16,974 nucleotides of DNA from Lachnospiraceae bacterium (GCA_019420465.1 JAHZHB010000086.1:1067-18040), one strand, 5' to 3'. Positions 7,089 through 15,307 are shown, counted from the stretch's first letter. The notes: generated by a model not told the origin, from the sequence alone. A program made the numbers and translations.

Positions 7089-7455
7089 ACTTTTCTCCTT
7101 TATGCTTCAGCACCTGTGTTATCACGTCTGCAATCGCACGTCCCCCACAGCCGAACTGACGGCCGATAGCGATCACCGGTCCTGCCTGCTGCTCCTTTGT
7201 TTCGACTATTTCTTTCTGCTTTGTTGTCTGCGGGAACAGCTTTTCTTCCAGACCATTGCAGAGCATACCGATCTTTCTGGCGATAAAACCAACTAAAAGT
7301 GCTGCGATCACGGTACCCTCTCTGACACCTAAAAGCTGATGGGACAGGATAAAAGACAGCACTGCTGCGGATCGAGCCAGCCCAGAAGCAGCATCGTAGC
7401 ATCGATAAAATAACCAAAAGCCACAGAGACCGGAATCTGTAAAAGATGGCGGTAT
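7078..7455 (-). pseudogene. Eroded YczE/YyaS/YitT-like membrane protein fused to a cytidylate-kinase-like domain (remnant)
   Basis: Two pieces of one ancestral protein lie in different frames. Piece 1, in frame with the stop codon of the upstream gene, reads LLQIPVSVAFGYFIDATM then LLLGWLDP, a typical early YczE/YitT segment, and runs into stops. Piece 2, about 7078-7365, reads VLSFILSHQLLGVREGTVIA then ALLVGFIARKIG, a typical last membrane segment. It continues to GPVIAIGRQFGCGGRAIADV, the opening of a cytidylate-kinase-like P-loop domain, which stops after 17 more residues. The N-terminus, the middle (estimated 100 or so residues) and most of the kinase are missing. An ATG at 7458 overlaps the preceding stop as ATGA and opens a 126-codon frame, but its first 30 residues are out of the ancestral frame. 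A translated short hybrid cannot be excluded. Confidence 0.7.
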
Positions 7456-7949
7456 CATTCCTCCCCGCGCATCACAGCCGGAAGCTTTCTTTCCTTGGCC
7501 GTAAACTCCCTGACATCGATACGGATCACATTGACGATTGATACCAGTTTTTCGTCAAAGCTAAAATCCTTTCCTGTCTGATGTTTCATCAATACGGACA
7601 TTGCCTTTTCTTTCTCTTTTGTATCCTCTACCAGTGTGGCAATTCCCCGTCCCATTACACTTTTGTATGCCATACCGTACTGACATGCCACACGTCCTTC
7701 AAAAGGCTGTGTATCTGTTTCCAGCGCAAAGGAAACCTGCGGGTTTTTGGCAATCACATCGAATTTATAGCCTTTGGTCGCACCGTGCAGATACAGGACC
7801 ATATGTCCATCCGTGTATTCATAGCCGTAATTCATCGGCACCACGTACGGCCAGCCTTCGTCAGCCAGTCCAAGATGCAGGACCTTAGCCTCATCCATGA
7901 TCTTTAAAATTTCTGTAATCTCTTTAATTTCCAGTTCTCTTCGTGTCAT
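7455..7949 (-). CDS. Pyridoxamine 5'-phosphate oxidase-like FMN-binding split-barrel protein (NimA-like)
   Basis: At 164 residues this matches the NimA/PNPOx-like class: VLHLGLADEGWPYVVPMNYGYEY near residues 23-45, LYLHGATKGYKFDVIAKNPQVSFALE near 52-78, then a Cys/Tyr region and FTAKERKLP at the end. Such proteins bind FMN as dimers and reduce or detoxify small molecules; some Nim members confer nitroimidazole resistance. The actual substrate is unknown and resistance should not be assumed. The ATG follows GAGG in a purine-rich leader. A 27-bp palindrome lies about 30 bp upstream of the start. Its stop overlaps, as ATGA, the start of the eroded frame downstream, and marR follows. Confidence 0.85.
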   Translation of the reverse strand: MTRRELEIKEITEILKIMDEAKVLHLGLADEGWPYVVPMNYGYEYTDGHMVLYLHGATKGYKFDVIAKNPQVSFALETDTQPFEGRVACQYGMAYKSVMGRGIATLVEDTKEKEKAMSVLMKHQTGKDFSFDEKLVSIVNVIRIDVREFTAKERKLPAVMRGEE

Positions 7950-7979
7950 TTTCTTTTCCTCTTTTCTATGTATTTATTG

Positions 7980-8006
7980 CTTGTATGAACGTCCACCTCA
8001 TACAAG
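7980..8006. promoter_or_regulatory. Palindromic candidate operator upstream of the flavin split-barrel gene
   Basis: CTTGTATGA (7980-7988) and TCATACAAG (7998-8006) form a perfect 9-base inverted repeat with a 9-base spacer, giving a two-fold spacing of about 18 bp that suits a dimeric regulator. A second small palindrome, CACCT/AGGTG (7994-8009), overlaps it. It lies in the leader of the NimA-like gene. The MarR protein encoded downstream is one candidate binder; this is not shown. Confidence 0.5.
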
Positions 8007-8141
8007 GTGACTATCTTTTTCTCTTCTCTGTCATTTATACTTATTCTGGTGTTCTCTTGCTTCTATTTTGATAATACTAACGGTAAATTTTCAATAATTC
8101 TGCCATAACAGAGTTGTATTTGGCTGTTCCGTAAAAACGTC

Positions 8142-8187
8142 AAAAACAGGTTAAACTCCTAGTTTTTCGTAAGTTCAACCTGTTTTT
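8142..8187. terminator. Intrinsic terminator downstream of rlmD
   Basis: AAAAACAGGTT (8142-8152) pairs with AACCTGTTTTT (8177-8187). On the minus strand the stem is extended by GAAC against GTTT and ends in a T-run. The symmetric A and T tracts would let it act in both directions. It lies about 75 bp after the rlmD stop. Confidence 0.65.
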
Positions 8188-8261
8188 CTTAAAATGAAAT
8201 TGGGGGTGACATACATATAGAAAACCAACTGTATTTGACTGCATCATCTATAAAAAACCGT

Positions 8262-9635
8262 TTATTTTCTGCATAATTCACACACCGTCTCTATATGGCT
8301 CGAGTGACAAAACTGGTCCACAGCCACAGCCCTGTCCAGATGGTAGCCGCCTTCTGTCAGGATCTTTACATCCCGGGCCAGGGTGGCACTGTCGCAGCTG
8401 ACATAGACGATACGCTCCGGCTGCATTTTCAGCATGGTATCAAGTACAGCTCTGTCACAGCCCTTTCGCGGCGGATCCACGACGATCACATCCGCTCTGA
8501 TTTGATTTTTCTCATACTGCTCAGGCAGGATATCCTCGGCTTTTCCCACGAAAAATTCCGCATTTTTAATACCGTTTAACTCTGCATTTTTTCTGGCATC
8601 CTCGATAGCCTCCGGCACGATCTCCACACCGTAGACCTTTTTTGCCTTTCTGGCCAGAAACAGTGAGATCGTACCGATACCACAGTACATATCCCAGACG
8701 GTCTCATCTCCGGTCAGACCGGCATATTCGAGTGCCTTATTGTAAAGTTTCTCTGTCTGCACAGGATTTACCTGGTAAAAAGACAGCGGGGATATCTGAA
8801 ATGACACGTCACCGATACTGTCTGTGATGTAGCTTTGTCCCCGGACAGTACGCACCTGATCCCCCAGGATCACATTGGTATTTTCCATATTGACATTGAC
8901 CATGATGCTGGTCATACCCGGTATCTCCATCAGATGATCGGCCAGCACTTCTTCGCCCGGAAGCTTTCGACCGTTGAGCACAAGGCAGACCATGATCTGA
9001 CCACTGACAAAGCCACAGCGGATCAGCACGTGACGCACCAGTCCAGTGCCCGTTCCTTCATCATACGGTTCGATGTCATATTGCTGCATATGGGTGATCA
9101 CGATATCAAGGATCTTTGCATTGACCTCTTTACCGAGCAGACAGTCGTTATGTTCTACCGGGATGATCGCATGGGTACGTCCGGCATAAAATCCGGCCAC
9201 GATATGCCCCTCCTTGTCCCGTCCCACCGGGAACTGTGCTTTATTACGGTAACGCCACGGATCTTCCATACCGATCATCGGTTCCATCGGCGGATTTTCT
9301 ATGCTGCCGATACGGATCAGATTGTTTTTTACCTTGTCTGCCTTAAACTCCAGCTGTTTTTCGTAGGAAAGCTCCTGGATCTGGCAGCCGCCACAGACTC
9401 TCGCTTTCGGGCAGCGGGGTGCGACACGGTCCGCAGATGGCATCACGATCTCCATCAGGCGTCCAAAAGCGTACTGTTTTTTACACTTCATCAGCTTTGC
9501 CCGGATCTCATCACCCGGCAGGGCATCCTTGACAAAAATCGTGTAGCCGTCCGGTGTATGCCCGATACCCTCTCCATCATTGCCAAGTGCTGTGATCTGC
9601 AGTATTATTTCCTGATTTTTCTGATATTCTGCCAT
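8262..9635 (-). CDS. rlmD: 23S rRNA (uracil-C5)-methyltransferase, RlmD/RlmCD family
   Basis: This 457-residue protein methylates C5 of uracil in 23S rRNA using S-adenosylmethionine. It opens with a TRAM RNA-binding domain (about 1-63: ITALGNDGEGIGHTPDGYTIFV). The [4Fe-4S] ligands are Cys75, Cys81, Cys84 and Cys165. The SAM site is VWDMYCGIGTISLFLA near 313-328, with DPPRKG at 387-392. The catalytic Cys is Cys414 in YVSCDSATLARD, and the terminal general-base Glu is Glu449 in SSHIETV. In Firmicutes this family often modifies both U747 and U1939 (RlmCD), so the exact target is open. ATG 9635 is chosen because AAAGGAG lies 8 bases before it; a GTG at 9644 would abut the site. It follows yhaM by 56 bp. 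Confidence 0.93.
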   Translation of the reverse strand: MAEYQKNQEIILQITALGNDGEGIGHTPDGYTIFVKDALPGDEIRAKLMKCKKQYAFGRLMEIVMPSADRVAPRCPKARVCGGCQIQELSYEKQLEFKADKVKNNLIRIGSIENPPMEPMIGMEDPWRYRNKAQFPVGRDKEGHIVAGFYAGRTHAIIPVEHNDCLLGKEVNAKILDIVITHMQQYDIEPYDEGTGTGLVRHVLIRCGFVSGQIMVCLVLNGRKLPGEEVLADHLMEIPGMTSIMVNVNMENTNVILGDQVRTVRGQSYITDSIGDVSFQISPLSFYQVNPVQTEKLYNKALEYAGLTGDETVWDMYCGIGTISLFLARKAKKVYGVEIVPEAIEDARKNAELNGIKNAEFFVGKAEDILPEQYEKNQIRADVIVVDPPRKGCDRAVLDTMLKMQPERIVYVSCDSATLARDVKILTEGGYHLDRAVAVDQFCHSSHIETVCELCRK

Positions 9636-9691
9636 CCTTCTCACTCCTTTTCCCTCACGTATGCTTTTTTGTCCGTAACGGGTCTGTACTT

Positions 9692-10636
9692 TTACTGTAA
9701 ACTTGTCTTTCGGATATTTGACTCAAAGATTCTGTTGTATCCAAGCCATCCGGTTTCTTCCCCGGCATTTGCCAGAAGCTCTTTCATTGTTTCCATTCTG
9801 GCATCTGTATTATCCGCCAGATTCAGTGCCATGGCCTCGGCAAGAGCCGGTTTCTTCGGTGAACCGTACTCATACTCGCCGTGATGGGCCAGAATGCAGT
9901 GTTTTAATTCACTTTCCAGCTTTTTCGGAAATCCTTCAATGCGGATCGCAGCATCGTGAATCATTTCCGCACCGATCATGATGTGACCAAGCAGCTGTCC
10001 GTCATCTGTATAATCGTTCATCGGAAAAGCTGAGATCTCTCTGGTCTTTCCCATATCATGCATGATCGCTGCCGTGATCAGCAGATCGTAGTTGAGCATG
10101 CTGTAGGCTTTGGTATAATATTCACACAGTCTGGTCACACTCAGTGTATGCTCCAGAAGACCGCCGACAAAGCCATGATGTACGGTCTTGGCCGCGGAAC
10201 TGAATTTAAAGGCTTTCGCAAACTTTTCATTATCAAAATACATATGCAGCATTCTGTTCAGGTACGGATTTTTCACGGAATCTGCATAGTTCATCAGCTC
10301 TGCATACATTTCCTCGATATCACGGGAAGATACCGGCAGGTAATCTGCCGGGTCGTACTCACCCTCCGATACACGGCGCACACGTTTGATATTTAACTGC
10401 AGCGCACCGGCAAAAGTCACGATATCTCCGACAACCTCCACATAATCCAGATCATCAAAATCATCGATACCGCTGGAATTCGGATCCCAGATCTTACCGT
10501 CAAGTATACCTGTCTTATCCTGCAGGGTCACATTGTCATACGGCTTACCATTTTTTGTCATAGCAGACTGTCTGTGTTTGCACAGATAGATACATGCTAC
10601 TCTTTCTCCGTCTCTTAATTCATTAATATATTTCAC
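9692..10636 (-). CDS. yhaM: 3'-5' exoribonuclease YhaM family (OB-fold plus HD domain)
   Basis: With the GTG start at 10636 the protein is 314 residues, the length of Bacillus subtilis YhaM. AGAGGA sits 8 bases before this GTG; the open frame extends 27 codons upstream to an ATG with no such site. Residues about 10-90 form a nucleic-acid-binding OB-fold (VTLQDKTGILDGKIWD). The HD domain follows at about 150-290 with HHGFVGGLLEHT, the metal-binding MHDMGK (His193, Asp194), ILAHHGEYEYGSP near 248-260 and the late Asp pair in LADNTDARM. YhaM trims RNA from the 3' end and is involved in mRNA turnover. It probably shares a transcript with rlmD downstream. Confidence 0.93.
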   Translation of the reverse strand: MKYINELRDGERVACIYLCKHRQSAMTKNGKPYDNVTLQDKTGILDGKIWDPNSSGIDDFDDLDYVEVVGDIVTFAGALQLNIKRVRRVSEGEYDPADYLPVSSRDIEEMYAELMNYADSVKNPYLNRMLHMYFDNEKFAKAFKFSSAAKTVHHGFVGGLLEHTLSVTRLCEYYTKAYSMLNYDLLITAAIMHDMGKTREISAFPMNDYTDDGQLLGHIMIGAEMIHDAAIRIEGFPKKLESELKHCILAHHGEYEYGSPKKPALAEAMALNLADNTDARMETMKELLANAGEETGWLGYNRIFESNIRKTSLQ

Positions 10637-10644
10637 AGATTTAT

Positions 10645-10650
10645 CCTCTT
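10645..10650 (-). promoter_or_regulatory. Ribosome binding site fixing the yhaM GTG start
   Basis: AGAGGA on the minus strand lies 8 bases upstream of GTG 10634-10636. It supports a GTG start, and with it the 314-residue protein, over the longer frame. Confidence 0.75.
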
Positions 10651-10715
10651 TTCTACAGCCCGGCTGTTCTTGTTCTGTTTCGGAAAACATCTTTTTCCGT
10701 TTCCTACCATGATAC

Positions 10716-10755
10716 AAAAAGACCGGCTCTTCTGCAAGCGGAAAAACCGGTCTTT
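10716..10755 (-). terminator. Intrinsic terminator of the HtrA-like gene
   Basis: On the minus strand AAAGACCGG pairs with CCGGTCTTT (plus-strand 10747-10755 and 10718-10726), followed by TTTTTG. It begins 16 bp after the HtrA-like stop codon. It separates that gene from yhaM, which therefore needs its own promoter in the roughly 80 bp between. Confidence 0.8.
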
Positions 10756-10771
10756 ACTTTCTTTTCTTTTT

Positions 10772-12091
10772 CTATCGTCCTCTGATCTCTACGGTAAAGG
10801 ATACATCCACATAGCCTTCCACACTGCGCCGCATAACATGGATCTCTACCTTGTCCCCGATATTTTTCTGATTGATCAGGGTATGGAAGGTCTTCATATT
10901 GGTAACCTCGGTATCTTCCAGCTTGTAGATCACATCACCCGGCTGGATTCCGGTCTCCATAGCAGGAGAATCCGTATCCACACTGTCGATCCAGATCCCT
11001 TTGGGGATACCTGTCCGTTCCGATATCGCACTGCCAACCTCCTGTCCGTGGATGCCGACGTAGGAAAGCTGCTGATTGTTGCAGAGACTCTCGATCGTCT
11101 GGAGTATCTCCGACAGCGGCAGACATGTCATCAGTCCCAGCTTTTTTGTATCCAGAAGCTGTTGTGCCATGATACCGACGACATTCCCATCCATATCCAC
11201 CAGCACACCACTGCCATCCGCACTTACAGAAATATCTGTGCAGACGATATGGTAGGCATTATCCGTAATACTTAACAGATTTGTCGTGGAAGTGATCCTG
11301 CCTGTTGTTACGGCATCGCTGTAGCCCATGGGGCTTCCCAGTGCCACCACGGACTCGCCCTGTTTCACCGTCGTGTACCGTTTCATCTCGACCGGACAGA
11401 TCTTTTCTCTGGTGCTTTTGGAAACGTCTGCCTGATCGACGCGGATGATCGCCAGGGATGTTGCCTCATCGCTTTTCACAAACCGGGCATCCGCACTCTC
11501 TCCGTCACAGAAAGTCACCATGATCCGGTTGACATCCTCCACTACACGGTATTCCGTCAGAATATAATAGGCCTTGTTTTCCATGGCAACGATCAGACCG
11601 CTTAGCTGGCCCTGGTTTTCGTAGGTTTCGTTAAACCAGTCCTTGTCCTCTGTCACACCGATCACCGTGACCATAGACTTGTTCAGAGTATCACTGATCC
11701 GCATAATATCCTCGGACATCTGTGTCAGTGTCTCTGCTGTTGTTTTTTCCTCCGGTATGCTGATTACAGGCGTCTGTACTTCCTTATCCTGCTCTGTATC
11801 AGTATCTGCCGCAGATTCGACTGACGAAGACTCCACAGGTTCTGCCTCCTCCGGTTCGCTTTCCACGATACTGCTGCTTTTTTCCTGTTCCTTTGTCCCC
11901 AGATCGATCTGTGGTGTATTCTCAGGATGCACAGCGGTATTGACCCGCGGGTACACAAATACAAGGATCAGCAGCACGATCACACCGATGATCACACCGG
12001 AAAAAGCGGCAGCACCTGCCCGGCGGAGCCATTTCATATAGGGCTTTTGTTTTTTCACCTGTTCTTTCAGGAAATCATATTTATCATTCAT
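10772..12091 (-). CDS. Membrane-anchored HtrA/DegP-like protein with PDZ domain, catalytic triad not conserved
   Basis: This is a 439-residue protein: a short cytoplasmic N-terminus with KWLRR before one membrane helix (about 27-48), an Asp/Glu/Ser-rich spacer (about 55-120), a trypsin-like S1C domain (about 138-335) and a C-terminal PDZ domain (about 345-436, GIQPGDVIYKLEDTEV). The fold is plain from LGSPMGYSDAVTTGRITS and LVDMDGNVVGI. The usual His of TNNHVVE is Arg182 (TEYRVVE). The usual Asp of TDLAVI is Ser212 (TSLAII). The GNSGGP motif reads DGSGVL near 292-297. It is therefore probably not a working protease and may bind peptides or sense envelope stress. The PDZ domain looks intact. 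The ATG at 12091 has no clear ribosome binding site. It is divergent from mutS2. Confidence 0.85.
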   Translation of the reverse strand: MNDKYDFLKEQVKKQKPYMKWLRRAGAAAFSGVIIGVIVLLILVFVYPRVNTAVHPENTPQIDLGTKEQEKSSSIVESEPEEAEPVESSSVESAADTDTEQDKEVQTPVISIPEEKTTAETLTQMSEDIMRISDTLNKSMVTVIGVTEDKDWFNETYENQGQLSGLIVAMENKAYYILTEYRVVEDVNRIMVTFCDGESADARFVKSDEATSLAIIRVDQADVSKSTREKICPVEMKRYTTVKQGESVVALGSPMGYSDAVTTGRITSTTNLLSITDNAYHIVCTDISVSADGSGVLVDMDGNVVGIMAQQLLDTKKLGLMTCLPLSEILQTIESLCNNQQLSYVGIHGQEVGSAISERTGIPKGIWIDSVDTDSPAMETGIQPGDVIYKLEDTEVTNMKTFHTLINQKNIGDKVEIHVMRRSVEGYVDVSFTVEIRGR

Positions 12092-12142
12092 ATGAACAGT
12101 CTAACAGACAGTTATGAACTTTTTATGAATGCAGCACGAACT

Positions 12143-12171
12143 TTGCCTTTTCAATACTCCCGACTTAGAGT
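12143..12171 (+). promoter_or_regulatory. Weak candidate promoter of the mutS2 operon
   Basis: TTGCCT (12143-12148) and TAGAGT (12166-12171) are 17 bp apart, 44 bp upstream of the mutS2 start. Both boxes are 4 of 6. The 123-bp divergent gap must also hold the HtrA-like gene promoter, which I could not place. A small inverted repeat TACTC/GAGTA (12155-12172) overlaps the -10 box. Confidence 0.35.
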
Positions 12172-12214
12172 AAAATGTATGATATACGGGGTTATTTCCC
12201 CCTGGAGGAATCAC

Positions 12215-14596
12215 ATGAATAAAAAAGCCATCCATACACTGGAATTTGATAAAATTCTCGAACAGCTGACCGCACAGGCCGGCTCTGCTCTGGGCAAACA
12301 GGCCTGCCGACAGCTAAGGCCCTTTACCGATCTGGAAACGATCCGCCACAAACAGACCCAGACACGCGATGCACTGACCCGGTTATTTAAAAAGGGAAAT
12401 CTTTCCTTTTCCGGTGTCATCGATATCCGCGCTTCACTTAAACGACTGGAGATTGGCAGTGTACTCGGCACAGGCGAGCTTTTAAGTGTTGCCAAACTGC
12501 TTCGCAATACCGCCTATGTCAAGTCTTTTGGCCGACACGATACGGCAGACACCCCAAAGGATTCTCTGGACGATTTCTTCGATCAGCTGGAGCCGCTTTC
12601 TCTGCTTTCCGGCGAGATCGACCGCTGTATCATCTCCGAAGAAGAGATCAGTGATGATGCGTCTGCCACCTTAAAGGATATCCGCCGTCAGATGAAGCTG
12701 ACTAACGAAAAGGTACACAGTCATCTGAACAATCTGGTAAACTCCGGTCTGCGTACCTACCTGCAGGATGCTGTTGTCACTATGCGAAACGGCCGCTACT
12801 GTGTACCGGTCAAAGCCGAATACAAGGGACAGGTTCCCGGCATGATCCATGACCAGTCTGCGACAGGTTCCACACTCTTTGTTGAGCCTTCTGCTGTTGT
12901 TAAACTCAACAATGAGCTGCGGGAGTTAGAGTTAAAAGAGCAGGCTGAGATCGAAGCGATCCTTGCCCGTCTTTCCAATGAAACCGCCCAGCATCTGGAA
13001 GAGATCCTCACCGATCTCACGGTTATGGCCGAGCTTGACTTTATCTTTGCCCGTGCATCCCTGGCCATGAAACAGAATGCCACCGAGCCTGTCTTTAATA
13101 CTGAGGGACGCATCCGTCTGCGCAGTGCCCGCCACCCGCTGATCGATAAAAAGAAAGTTGTTCCTATTGATATCGAGCTGGGTGACAGTTTTGATCTTCT
13201 GATCGTTACCGGTCCAAATACCGGAGGTAAGACCGTTTCCTTAAAGACGGTCGGCCTGCTCACGCTGATGGGTCAGTCCGGCTTACATGTCCCGGCACTC
13301 GACCGCAGTGAGCTTTCGGTCTTCACAGAGGTGTATGCCGATATCGGTGATGAACAGAGTATTGAGCAGTCACTCAGTACATTTTCTTCACACATGACCA
13401 ATATCGTTACTTTTCTGGAAAAAGCGGACCAAAAGTCCCTGGTTCTGTTCGATGAGCTTGGCGCCGGTACGGATCCGACAGAGGGTGCGGCACTGGCTAT
13501 TGCCATTTTGTCGTTTCTGCATGAAAAGGGGATCCGCTCCATGGCAACGACACATTACAGTGAGCTCAAAGTCTATGCTCTGCAGACACCGGGTGTGGAA
13601 AATGCCAGCTGTGAATTCAGCGTGGAAACTCTGCAGCCTACCTACCGGCTGCTGATCGGTGTGCCGGGCAAGAGTAATGCTTTCGCGATCTCTTCCAAGC
13701 TGGGTGTACCGGATTATATCATCGACAAGGCCAGAGAACAGATCAGTGCCGAAGCTGAATCCTTCGAAGATGTCATCTCCACACTCGAAGCCCGCCGTAT
13801 CGCCGTTGAAAAGGAAAAACAGGAGCTGGAACAGACCCGCCGGGAGGTAACCGAATTAAAAGAGAAGCTGGAAAACCGCCAGGATCGTCTGGATACCCAG
13901 AAAGACCGTATCCTGCGCGAAGCCAACGAACAGGCTCATGCGATCCTGCGTGAAGCCAAGGAATATGCCGATCAGACTATGAAGGATTTCCAGAAATTCG
14001 GCAAGGAAGCGATCTCCACCCGTGAAATGGAGCAGAAACGTTCCGCTCTCCGCGAAAAGATGAACAAAACCGAAAAAGGCATGGCCATGAAAAAGGCCGC
14101 ACCGGCTCCCGGACAGGCTCCGGATCCGAAAAAGCTGCATCTTGGCGATATGGTCAAAGTGCTCAGCATGAATCTGAAAGGCACCGTAAGCTCTCTGCCC
14201 GACCAGAAAGGCAACCTGTTCGTCCAGATGGGTATTATCCGTTCCAAGGTCAATATCTCCGATCTGCGCCTGATCGATGAGCCGGTCATCCAGTCAGAAA
14301 AGCTGACCCGCACCAGCCACGGTAAGATCAAAATGTCCAAATCCGCCTCTGTCGGTATAGAGATCAATCTGCTGGGCAAAACCGTTGATGAAGCGATTGC
14401 AGAACTTGACAAATATCTGGATGATGCCTACATCGCACATCTGCCCAGCGTGCGTATTGTTCACGGCAAAGGCACCGGTGCCCTGCGAAAGGGTGTGCAC
14501 AATTATCTGCGCCGTTTAAAGATCGTAGACAATTTCCATCTGGCTGCTTTCGGCGAAGGCGATGCCGGTGTAACTATCGTAGAATTCAAAAAATAA
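12215..14596 (+). CDS. mutS2: MutS2 family ATPase with Smr domain
   Basis: This is a 793-residue protein from ATG 12215, preceded by GGAGG at 12204-12208. The frame stays open further upstream, but that stretch overlaps the opposite HtrA-like gene. In order: MutS core and clamp helices (1-300); ATPase with Walker A GPNTGGKT at 333-340 and Walker B LVLFDELGAGTDPTEG around Asp413-Glu414; the late motif TTHYSELK; a charged coiled coil (about 520-620); a KOW-like strand region (about 640-700); and the Smr domain (713-793) with HGKGTG at 750-755. MutS2 in Bacillus acts on collided ribosomes and was earlier linked to suppression of recombination. The usual LDLRG/LDLHG of Smr reads INLLG here. The response regulator starts 12 bp downstream. 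Confidence 0.95.
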   Translation: MNKKAIHTLEFDKILEQLTAQAGSALGKQACRQLRPFTDLETIRHKQTQTRDALTRLFKKGNLSFSGVIDIRASLKRLEIGSVLGTGELLSVAKLLRNTAYVKSFGRHDTADTPKDSLDDFFDQLEPLSLLSGEIDRCIISEEEISDDASATLKDIRRQMKLTNEKVHSHLNNLVNSGLRTYLQDAVVTMRNGRYCVPVKAEYKGQVPGMIHDQSATGSTLFVEPSAVVKLNNELRELELKEQAEIEAILARLSNETAQHLEEILTDLTVMAELDFIFARASLAMKQNATEPVFNTEGRIRLRSARHPLIDKKKVVPIDIELGDSFDLLIVTGPNTGGKTVSLKTVGLLTLMGQSGLHVPALDRSELSVFTEVYADIGDEQSIEQSLSTFSSHMTNIVTFLEKADQKSLVLFDELGAGTDPTEGAALAIAILSFLHEKGIRSMATTHYSELKVYALQTPGVENASCEFSVETLQPTYRLLIGVPGKSNAFAISSKLGVPDYIIDKAREQISAEAESFEDVISTLEARRIAVEKEKQELEQTRREVTELKEKLENRQDRLDTQKDRILREANEQAHAILREAKEYADQTMKDFQKFGKEAISTREMEQKRSALREKMNKTEKGMAMKKAAPAPGQAPDPKKLHLGDMVKVLSMNLKGTVSSLPDQKGNLFVQMGIIRSKVNISDLRLIDEPVIQSEKLTRTSHGKIKMSKSASVGIEINLLGKTVDEAIAELDKYLDDAYIAHLPSVRIVHGKGTGALRKGVHNYLRRLKIVDNFHLAAFGEGDAGVTIVEFKK

Positions 14597-14608
14597 GTGG
14601 AGGACGCC

Positions 14609-15307
14609 ATGACAAGCAAACCTAAGATCCTGATCGTGGATGACGATAATAATATTGCAGAGCTGATCTCGCTCTATCTGATGAAAGAATGCTACGATAC
14701 GCGCATCGAAAATGACGGCGAATCTGCCTTAAAGGCTTTTGAAAGCTGGCACCCGAATCTGATCCTTCTGGATCTGATGCTTCCGGGGATCGACGGGTAT
14801 CAGGTATGCCGGGAAATACGCCATACCTCCGATGTTCCGATCATCATGCTTTCCGCCAAAGGTGAGATCTTTGACAAGGTACTCGGGCTTGAGCTTGGTG
14901 CCGATGACTATATGATCAAACCATTTGATTCAAAAGAGCTCGTTGCCCGTGTGCGGGCAGTGCTTCGTCGCTTCAAGCCTGCCAAGCCACAGGTAGATGC
15001 CAATACCAAATATGTGGAATATCCGGATCTGATCATCAACCAGACCAATTATTCTGTCACTTACAAAGGCCATACGGTAGATATGCCGCCAAAAGAACTG
15101 GAACTTCTGTATTTTCTGGCTTCTTCATCCAATCAGGTATTTACCAGGGAACAGCTGCTTGACCACATCTGGGGATACGAATATATCGGTGATACCCGTA
15201 CAGTGGATGTGCATATCAAGCGTCTGCGCGAAAAGATCAAAGACAACGACGCCTGGTCGATCGCTACGGTCTGGGGTATCGGCTACAAATTTGAGGTCAG
15301 ACGCTGA
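14609..15307 (+). CDS. OmpR/PhoB-family response regulator
   Basis: This is a 232-residue protein. The receiver domain (about 5-118) has the acidic Asp11-Asp12-Asp13 pocket, the phosphorylated Asp55 in LLDLMLPG, Ser82 and Lys104 in IKPFDS. The C-terminal winged helix (about 135-230) shows PPKELELLYFLA, FTREQLLDHIWGYEY and TVDVHIKRLREKI, the OmpR-type recognition region. The ATG at 14609 is preferred over an in-frame GTG at 14597, which is part of its own ribosome binding site GTGGAGG. It lies 12 bp after mutS2 and overlaps the histidine kinase start by one base (TGATG), so the three genes are surely one transcript and the pair is a cognate two-component system. The target genes are unknown. 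Confidence 0.94.
   Translation: MTSKPKILIVDDDNNIAELISLYLMKECYDTRIENDGESALKAFESWHPNLILLDLMLPGIDGYQVCREIRHTSDVPIIMLSAKGEIFDKVLGLELGADDYMIKPFDSKELVARVRAVLRRFKPAKPQVDANTKYVEYPDLIINQTNYSVTYKGHTVDMPPKELELLYFLASSSNQVFTREQLLDHIWGYEYIGDTRTVDVHIKRLREKIKDNDAWSIATVWGIGYKFEVRR

Larger units (their letters stand above)
7950..8261. other. Intergenic region between the NimA-like and rlmD genes
   Basis: This 312-bp gap holds the palindrome at 7980-8006 and the hairpin terminator at 8142-8187. Both flanking genes are on the minus strand, so it carries the end of rlmD and the promoter of the NimA-like gene. I see AT-rich stretches (for example TATAAA at about 8034-8039 on the minus strand) but no convincing -35/-10 pair. 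No short gene is supported. Confidence 0.6.

Noticed and set aside
8111..8245. Near-repeat of GTATTTG-x-CTG at 8116-8126 and 8231-8241
   Set aside because: Only about 10 of 11 bases match in AT-rich intergenic DNA; too short to claim as a real repeat.
8835..9884. A 349-codon plus-strand frame opposite rlmD and yhaM
   Set aside because: Antisense to conserved catalytic regions of two recognised enzymes; no independent coding evidence.
10681..10699. CGGAAAA/TTTTCCG hairpin upstream of yhaM
   Set aside because: No T-run follows on the transcribed strand and there is no clear role; it may simply be part of the yhaM leader.
11927..12214. N-terminal extension of the mutS2 frame by 96 codons
   Set aside because: It overlaps the opposite-strand HtrA-like gene and the promoter gap; ATG 12215 has an ideal ribosome binding site and gives a normal MutS2 length.
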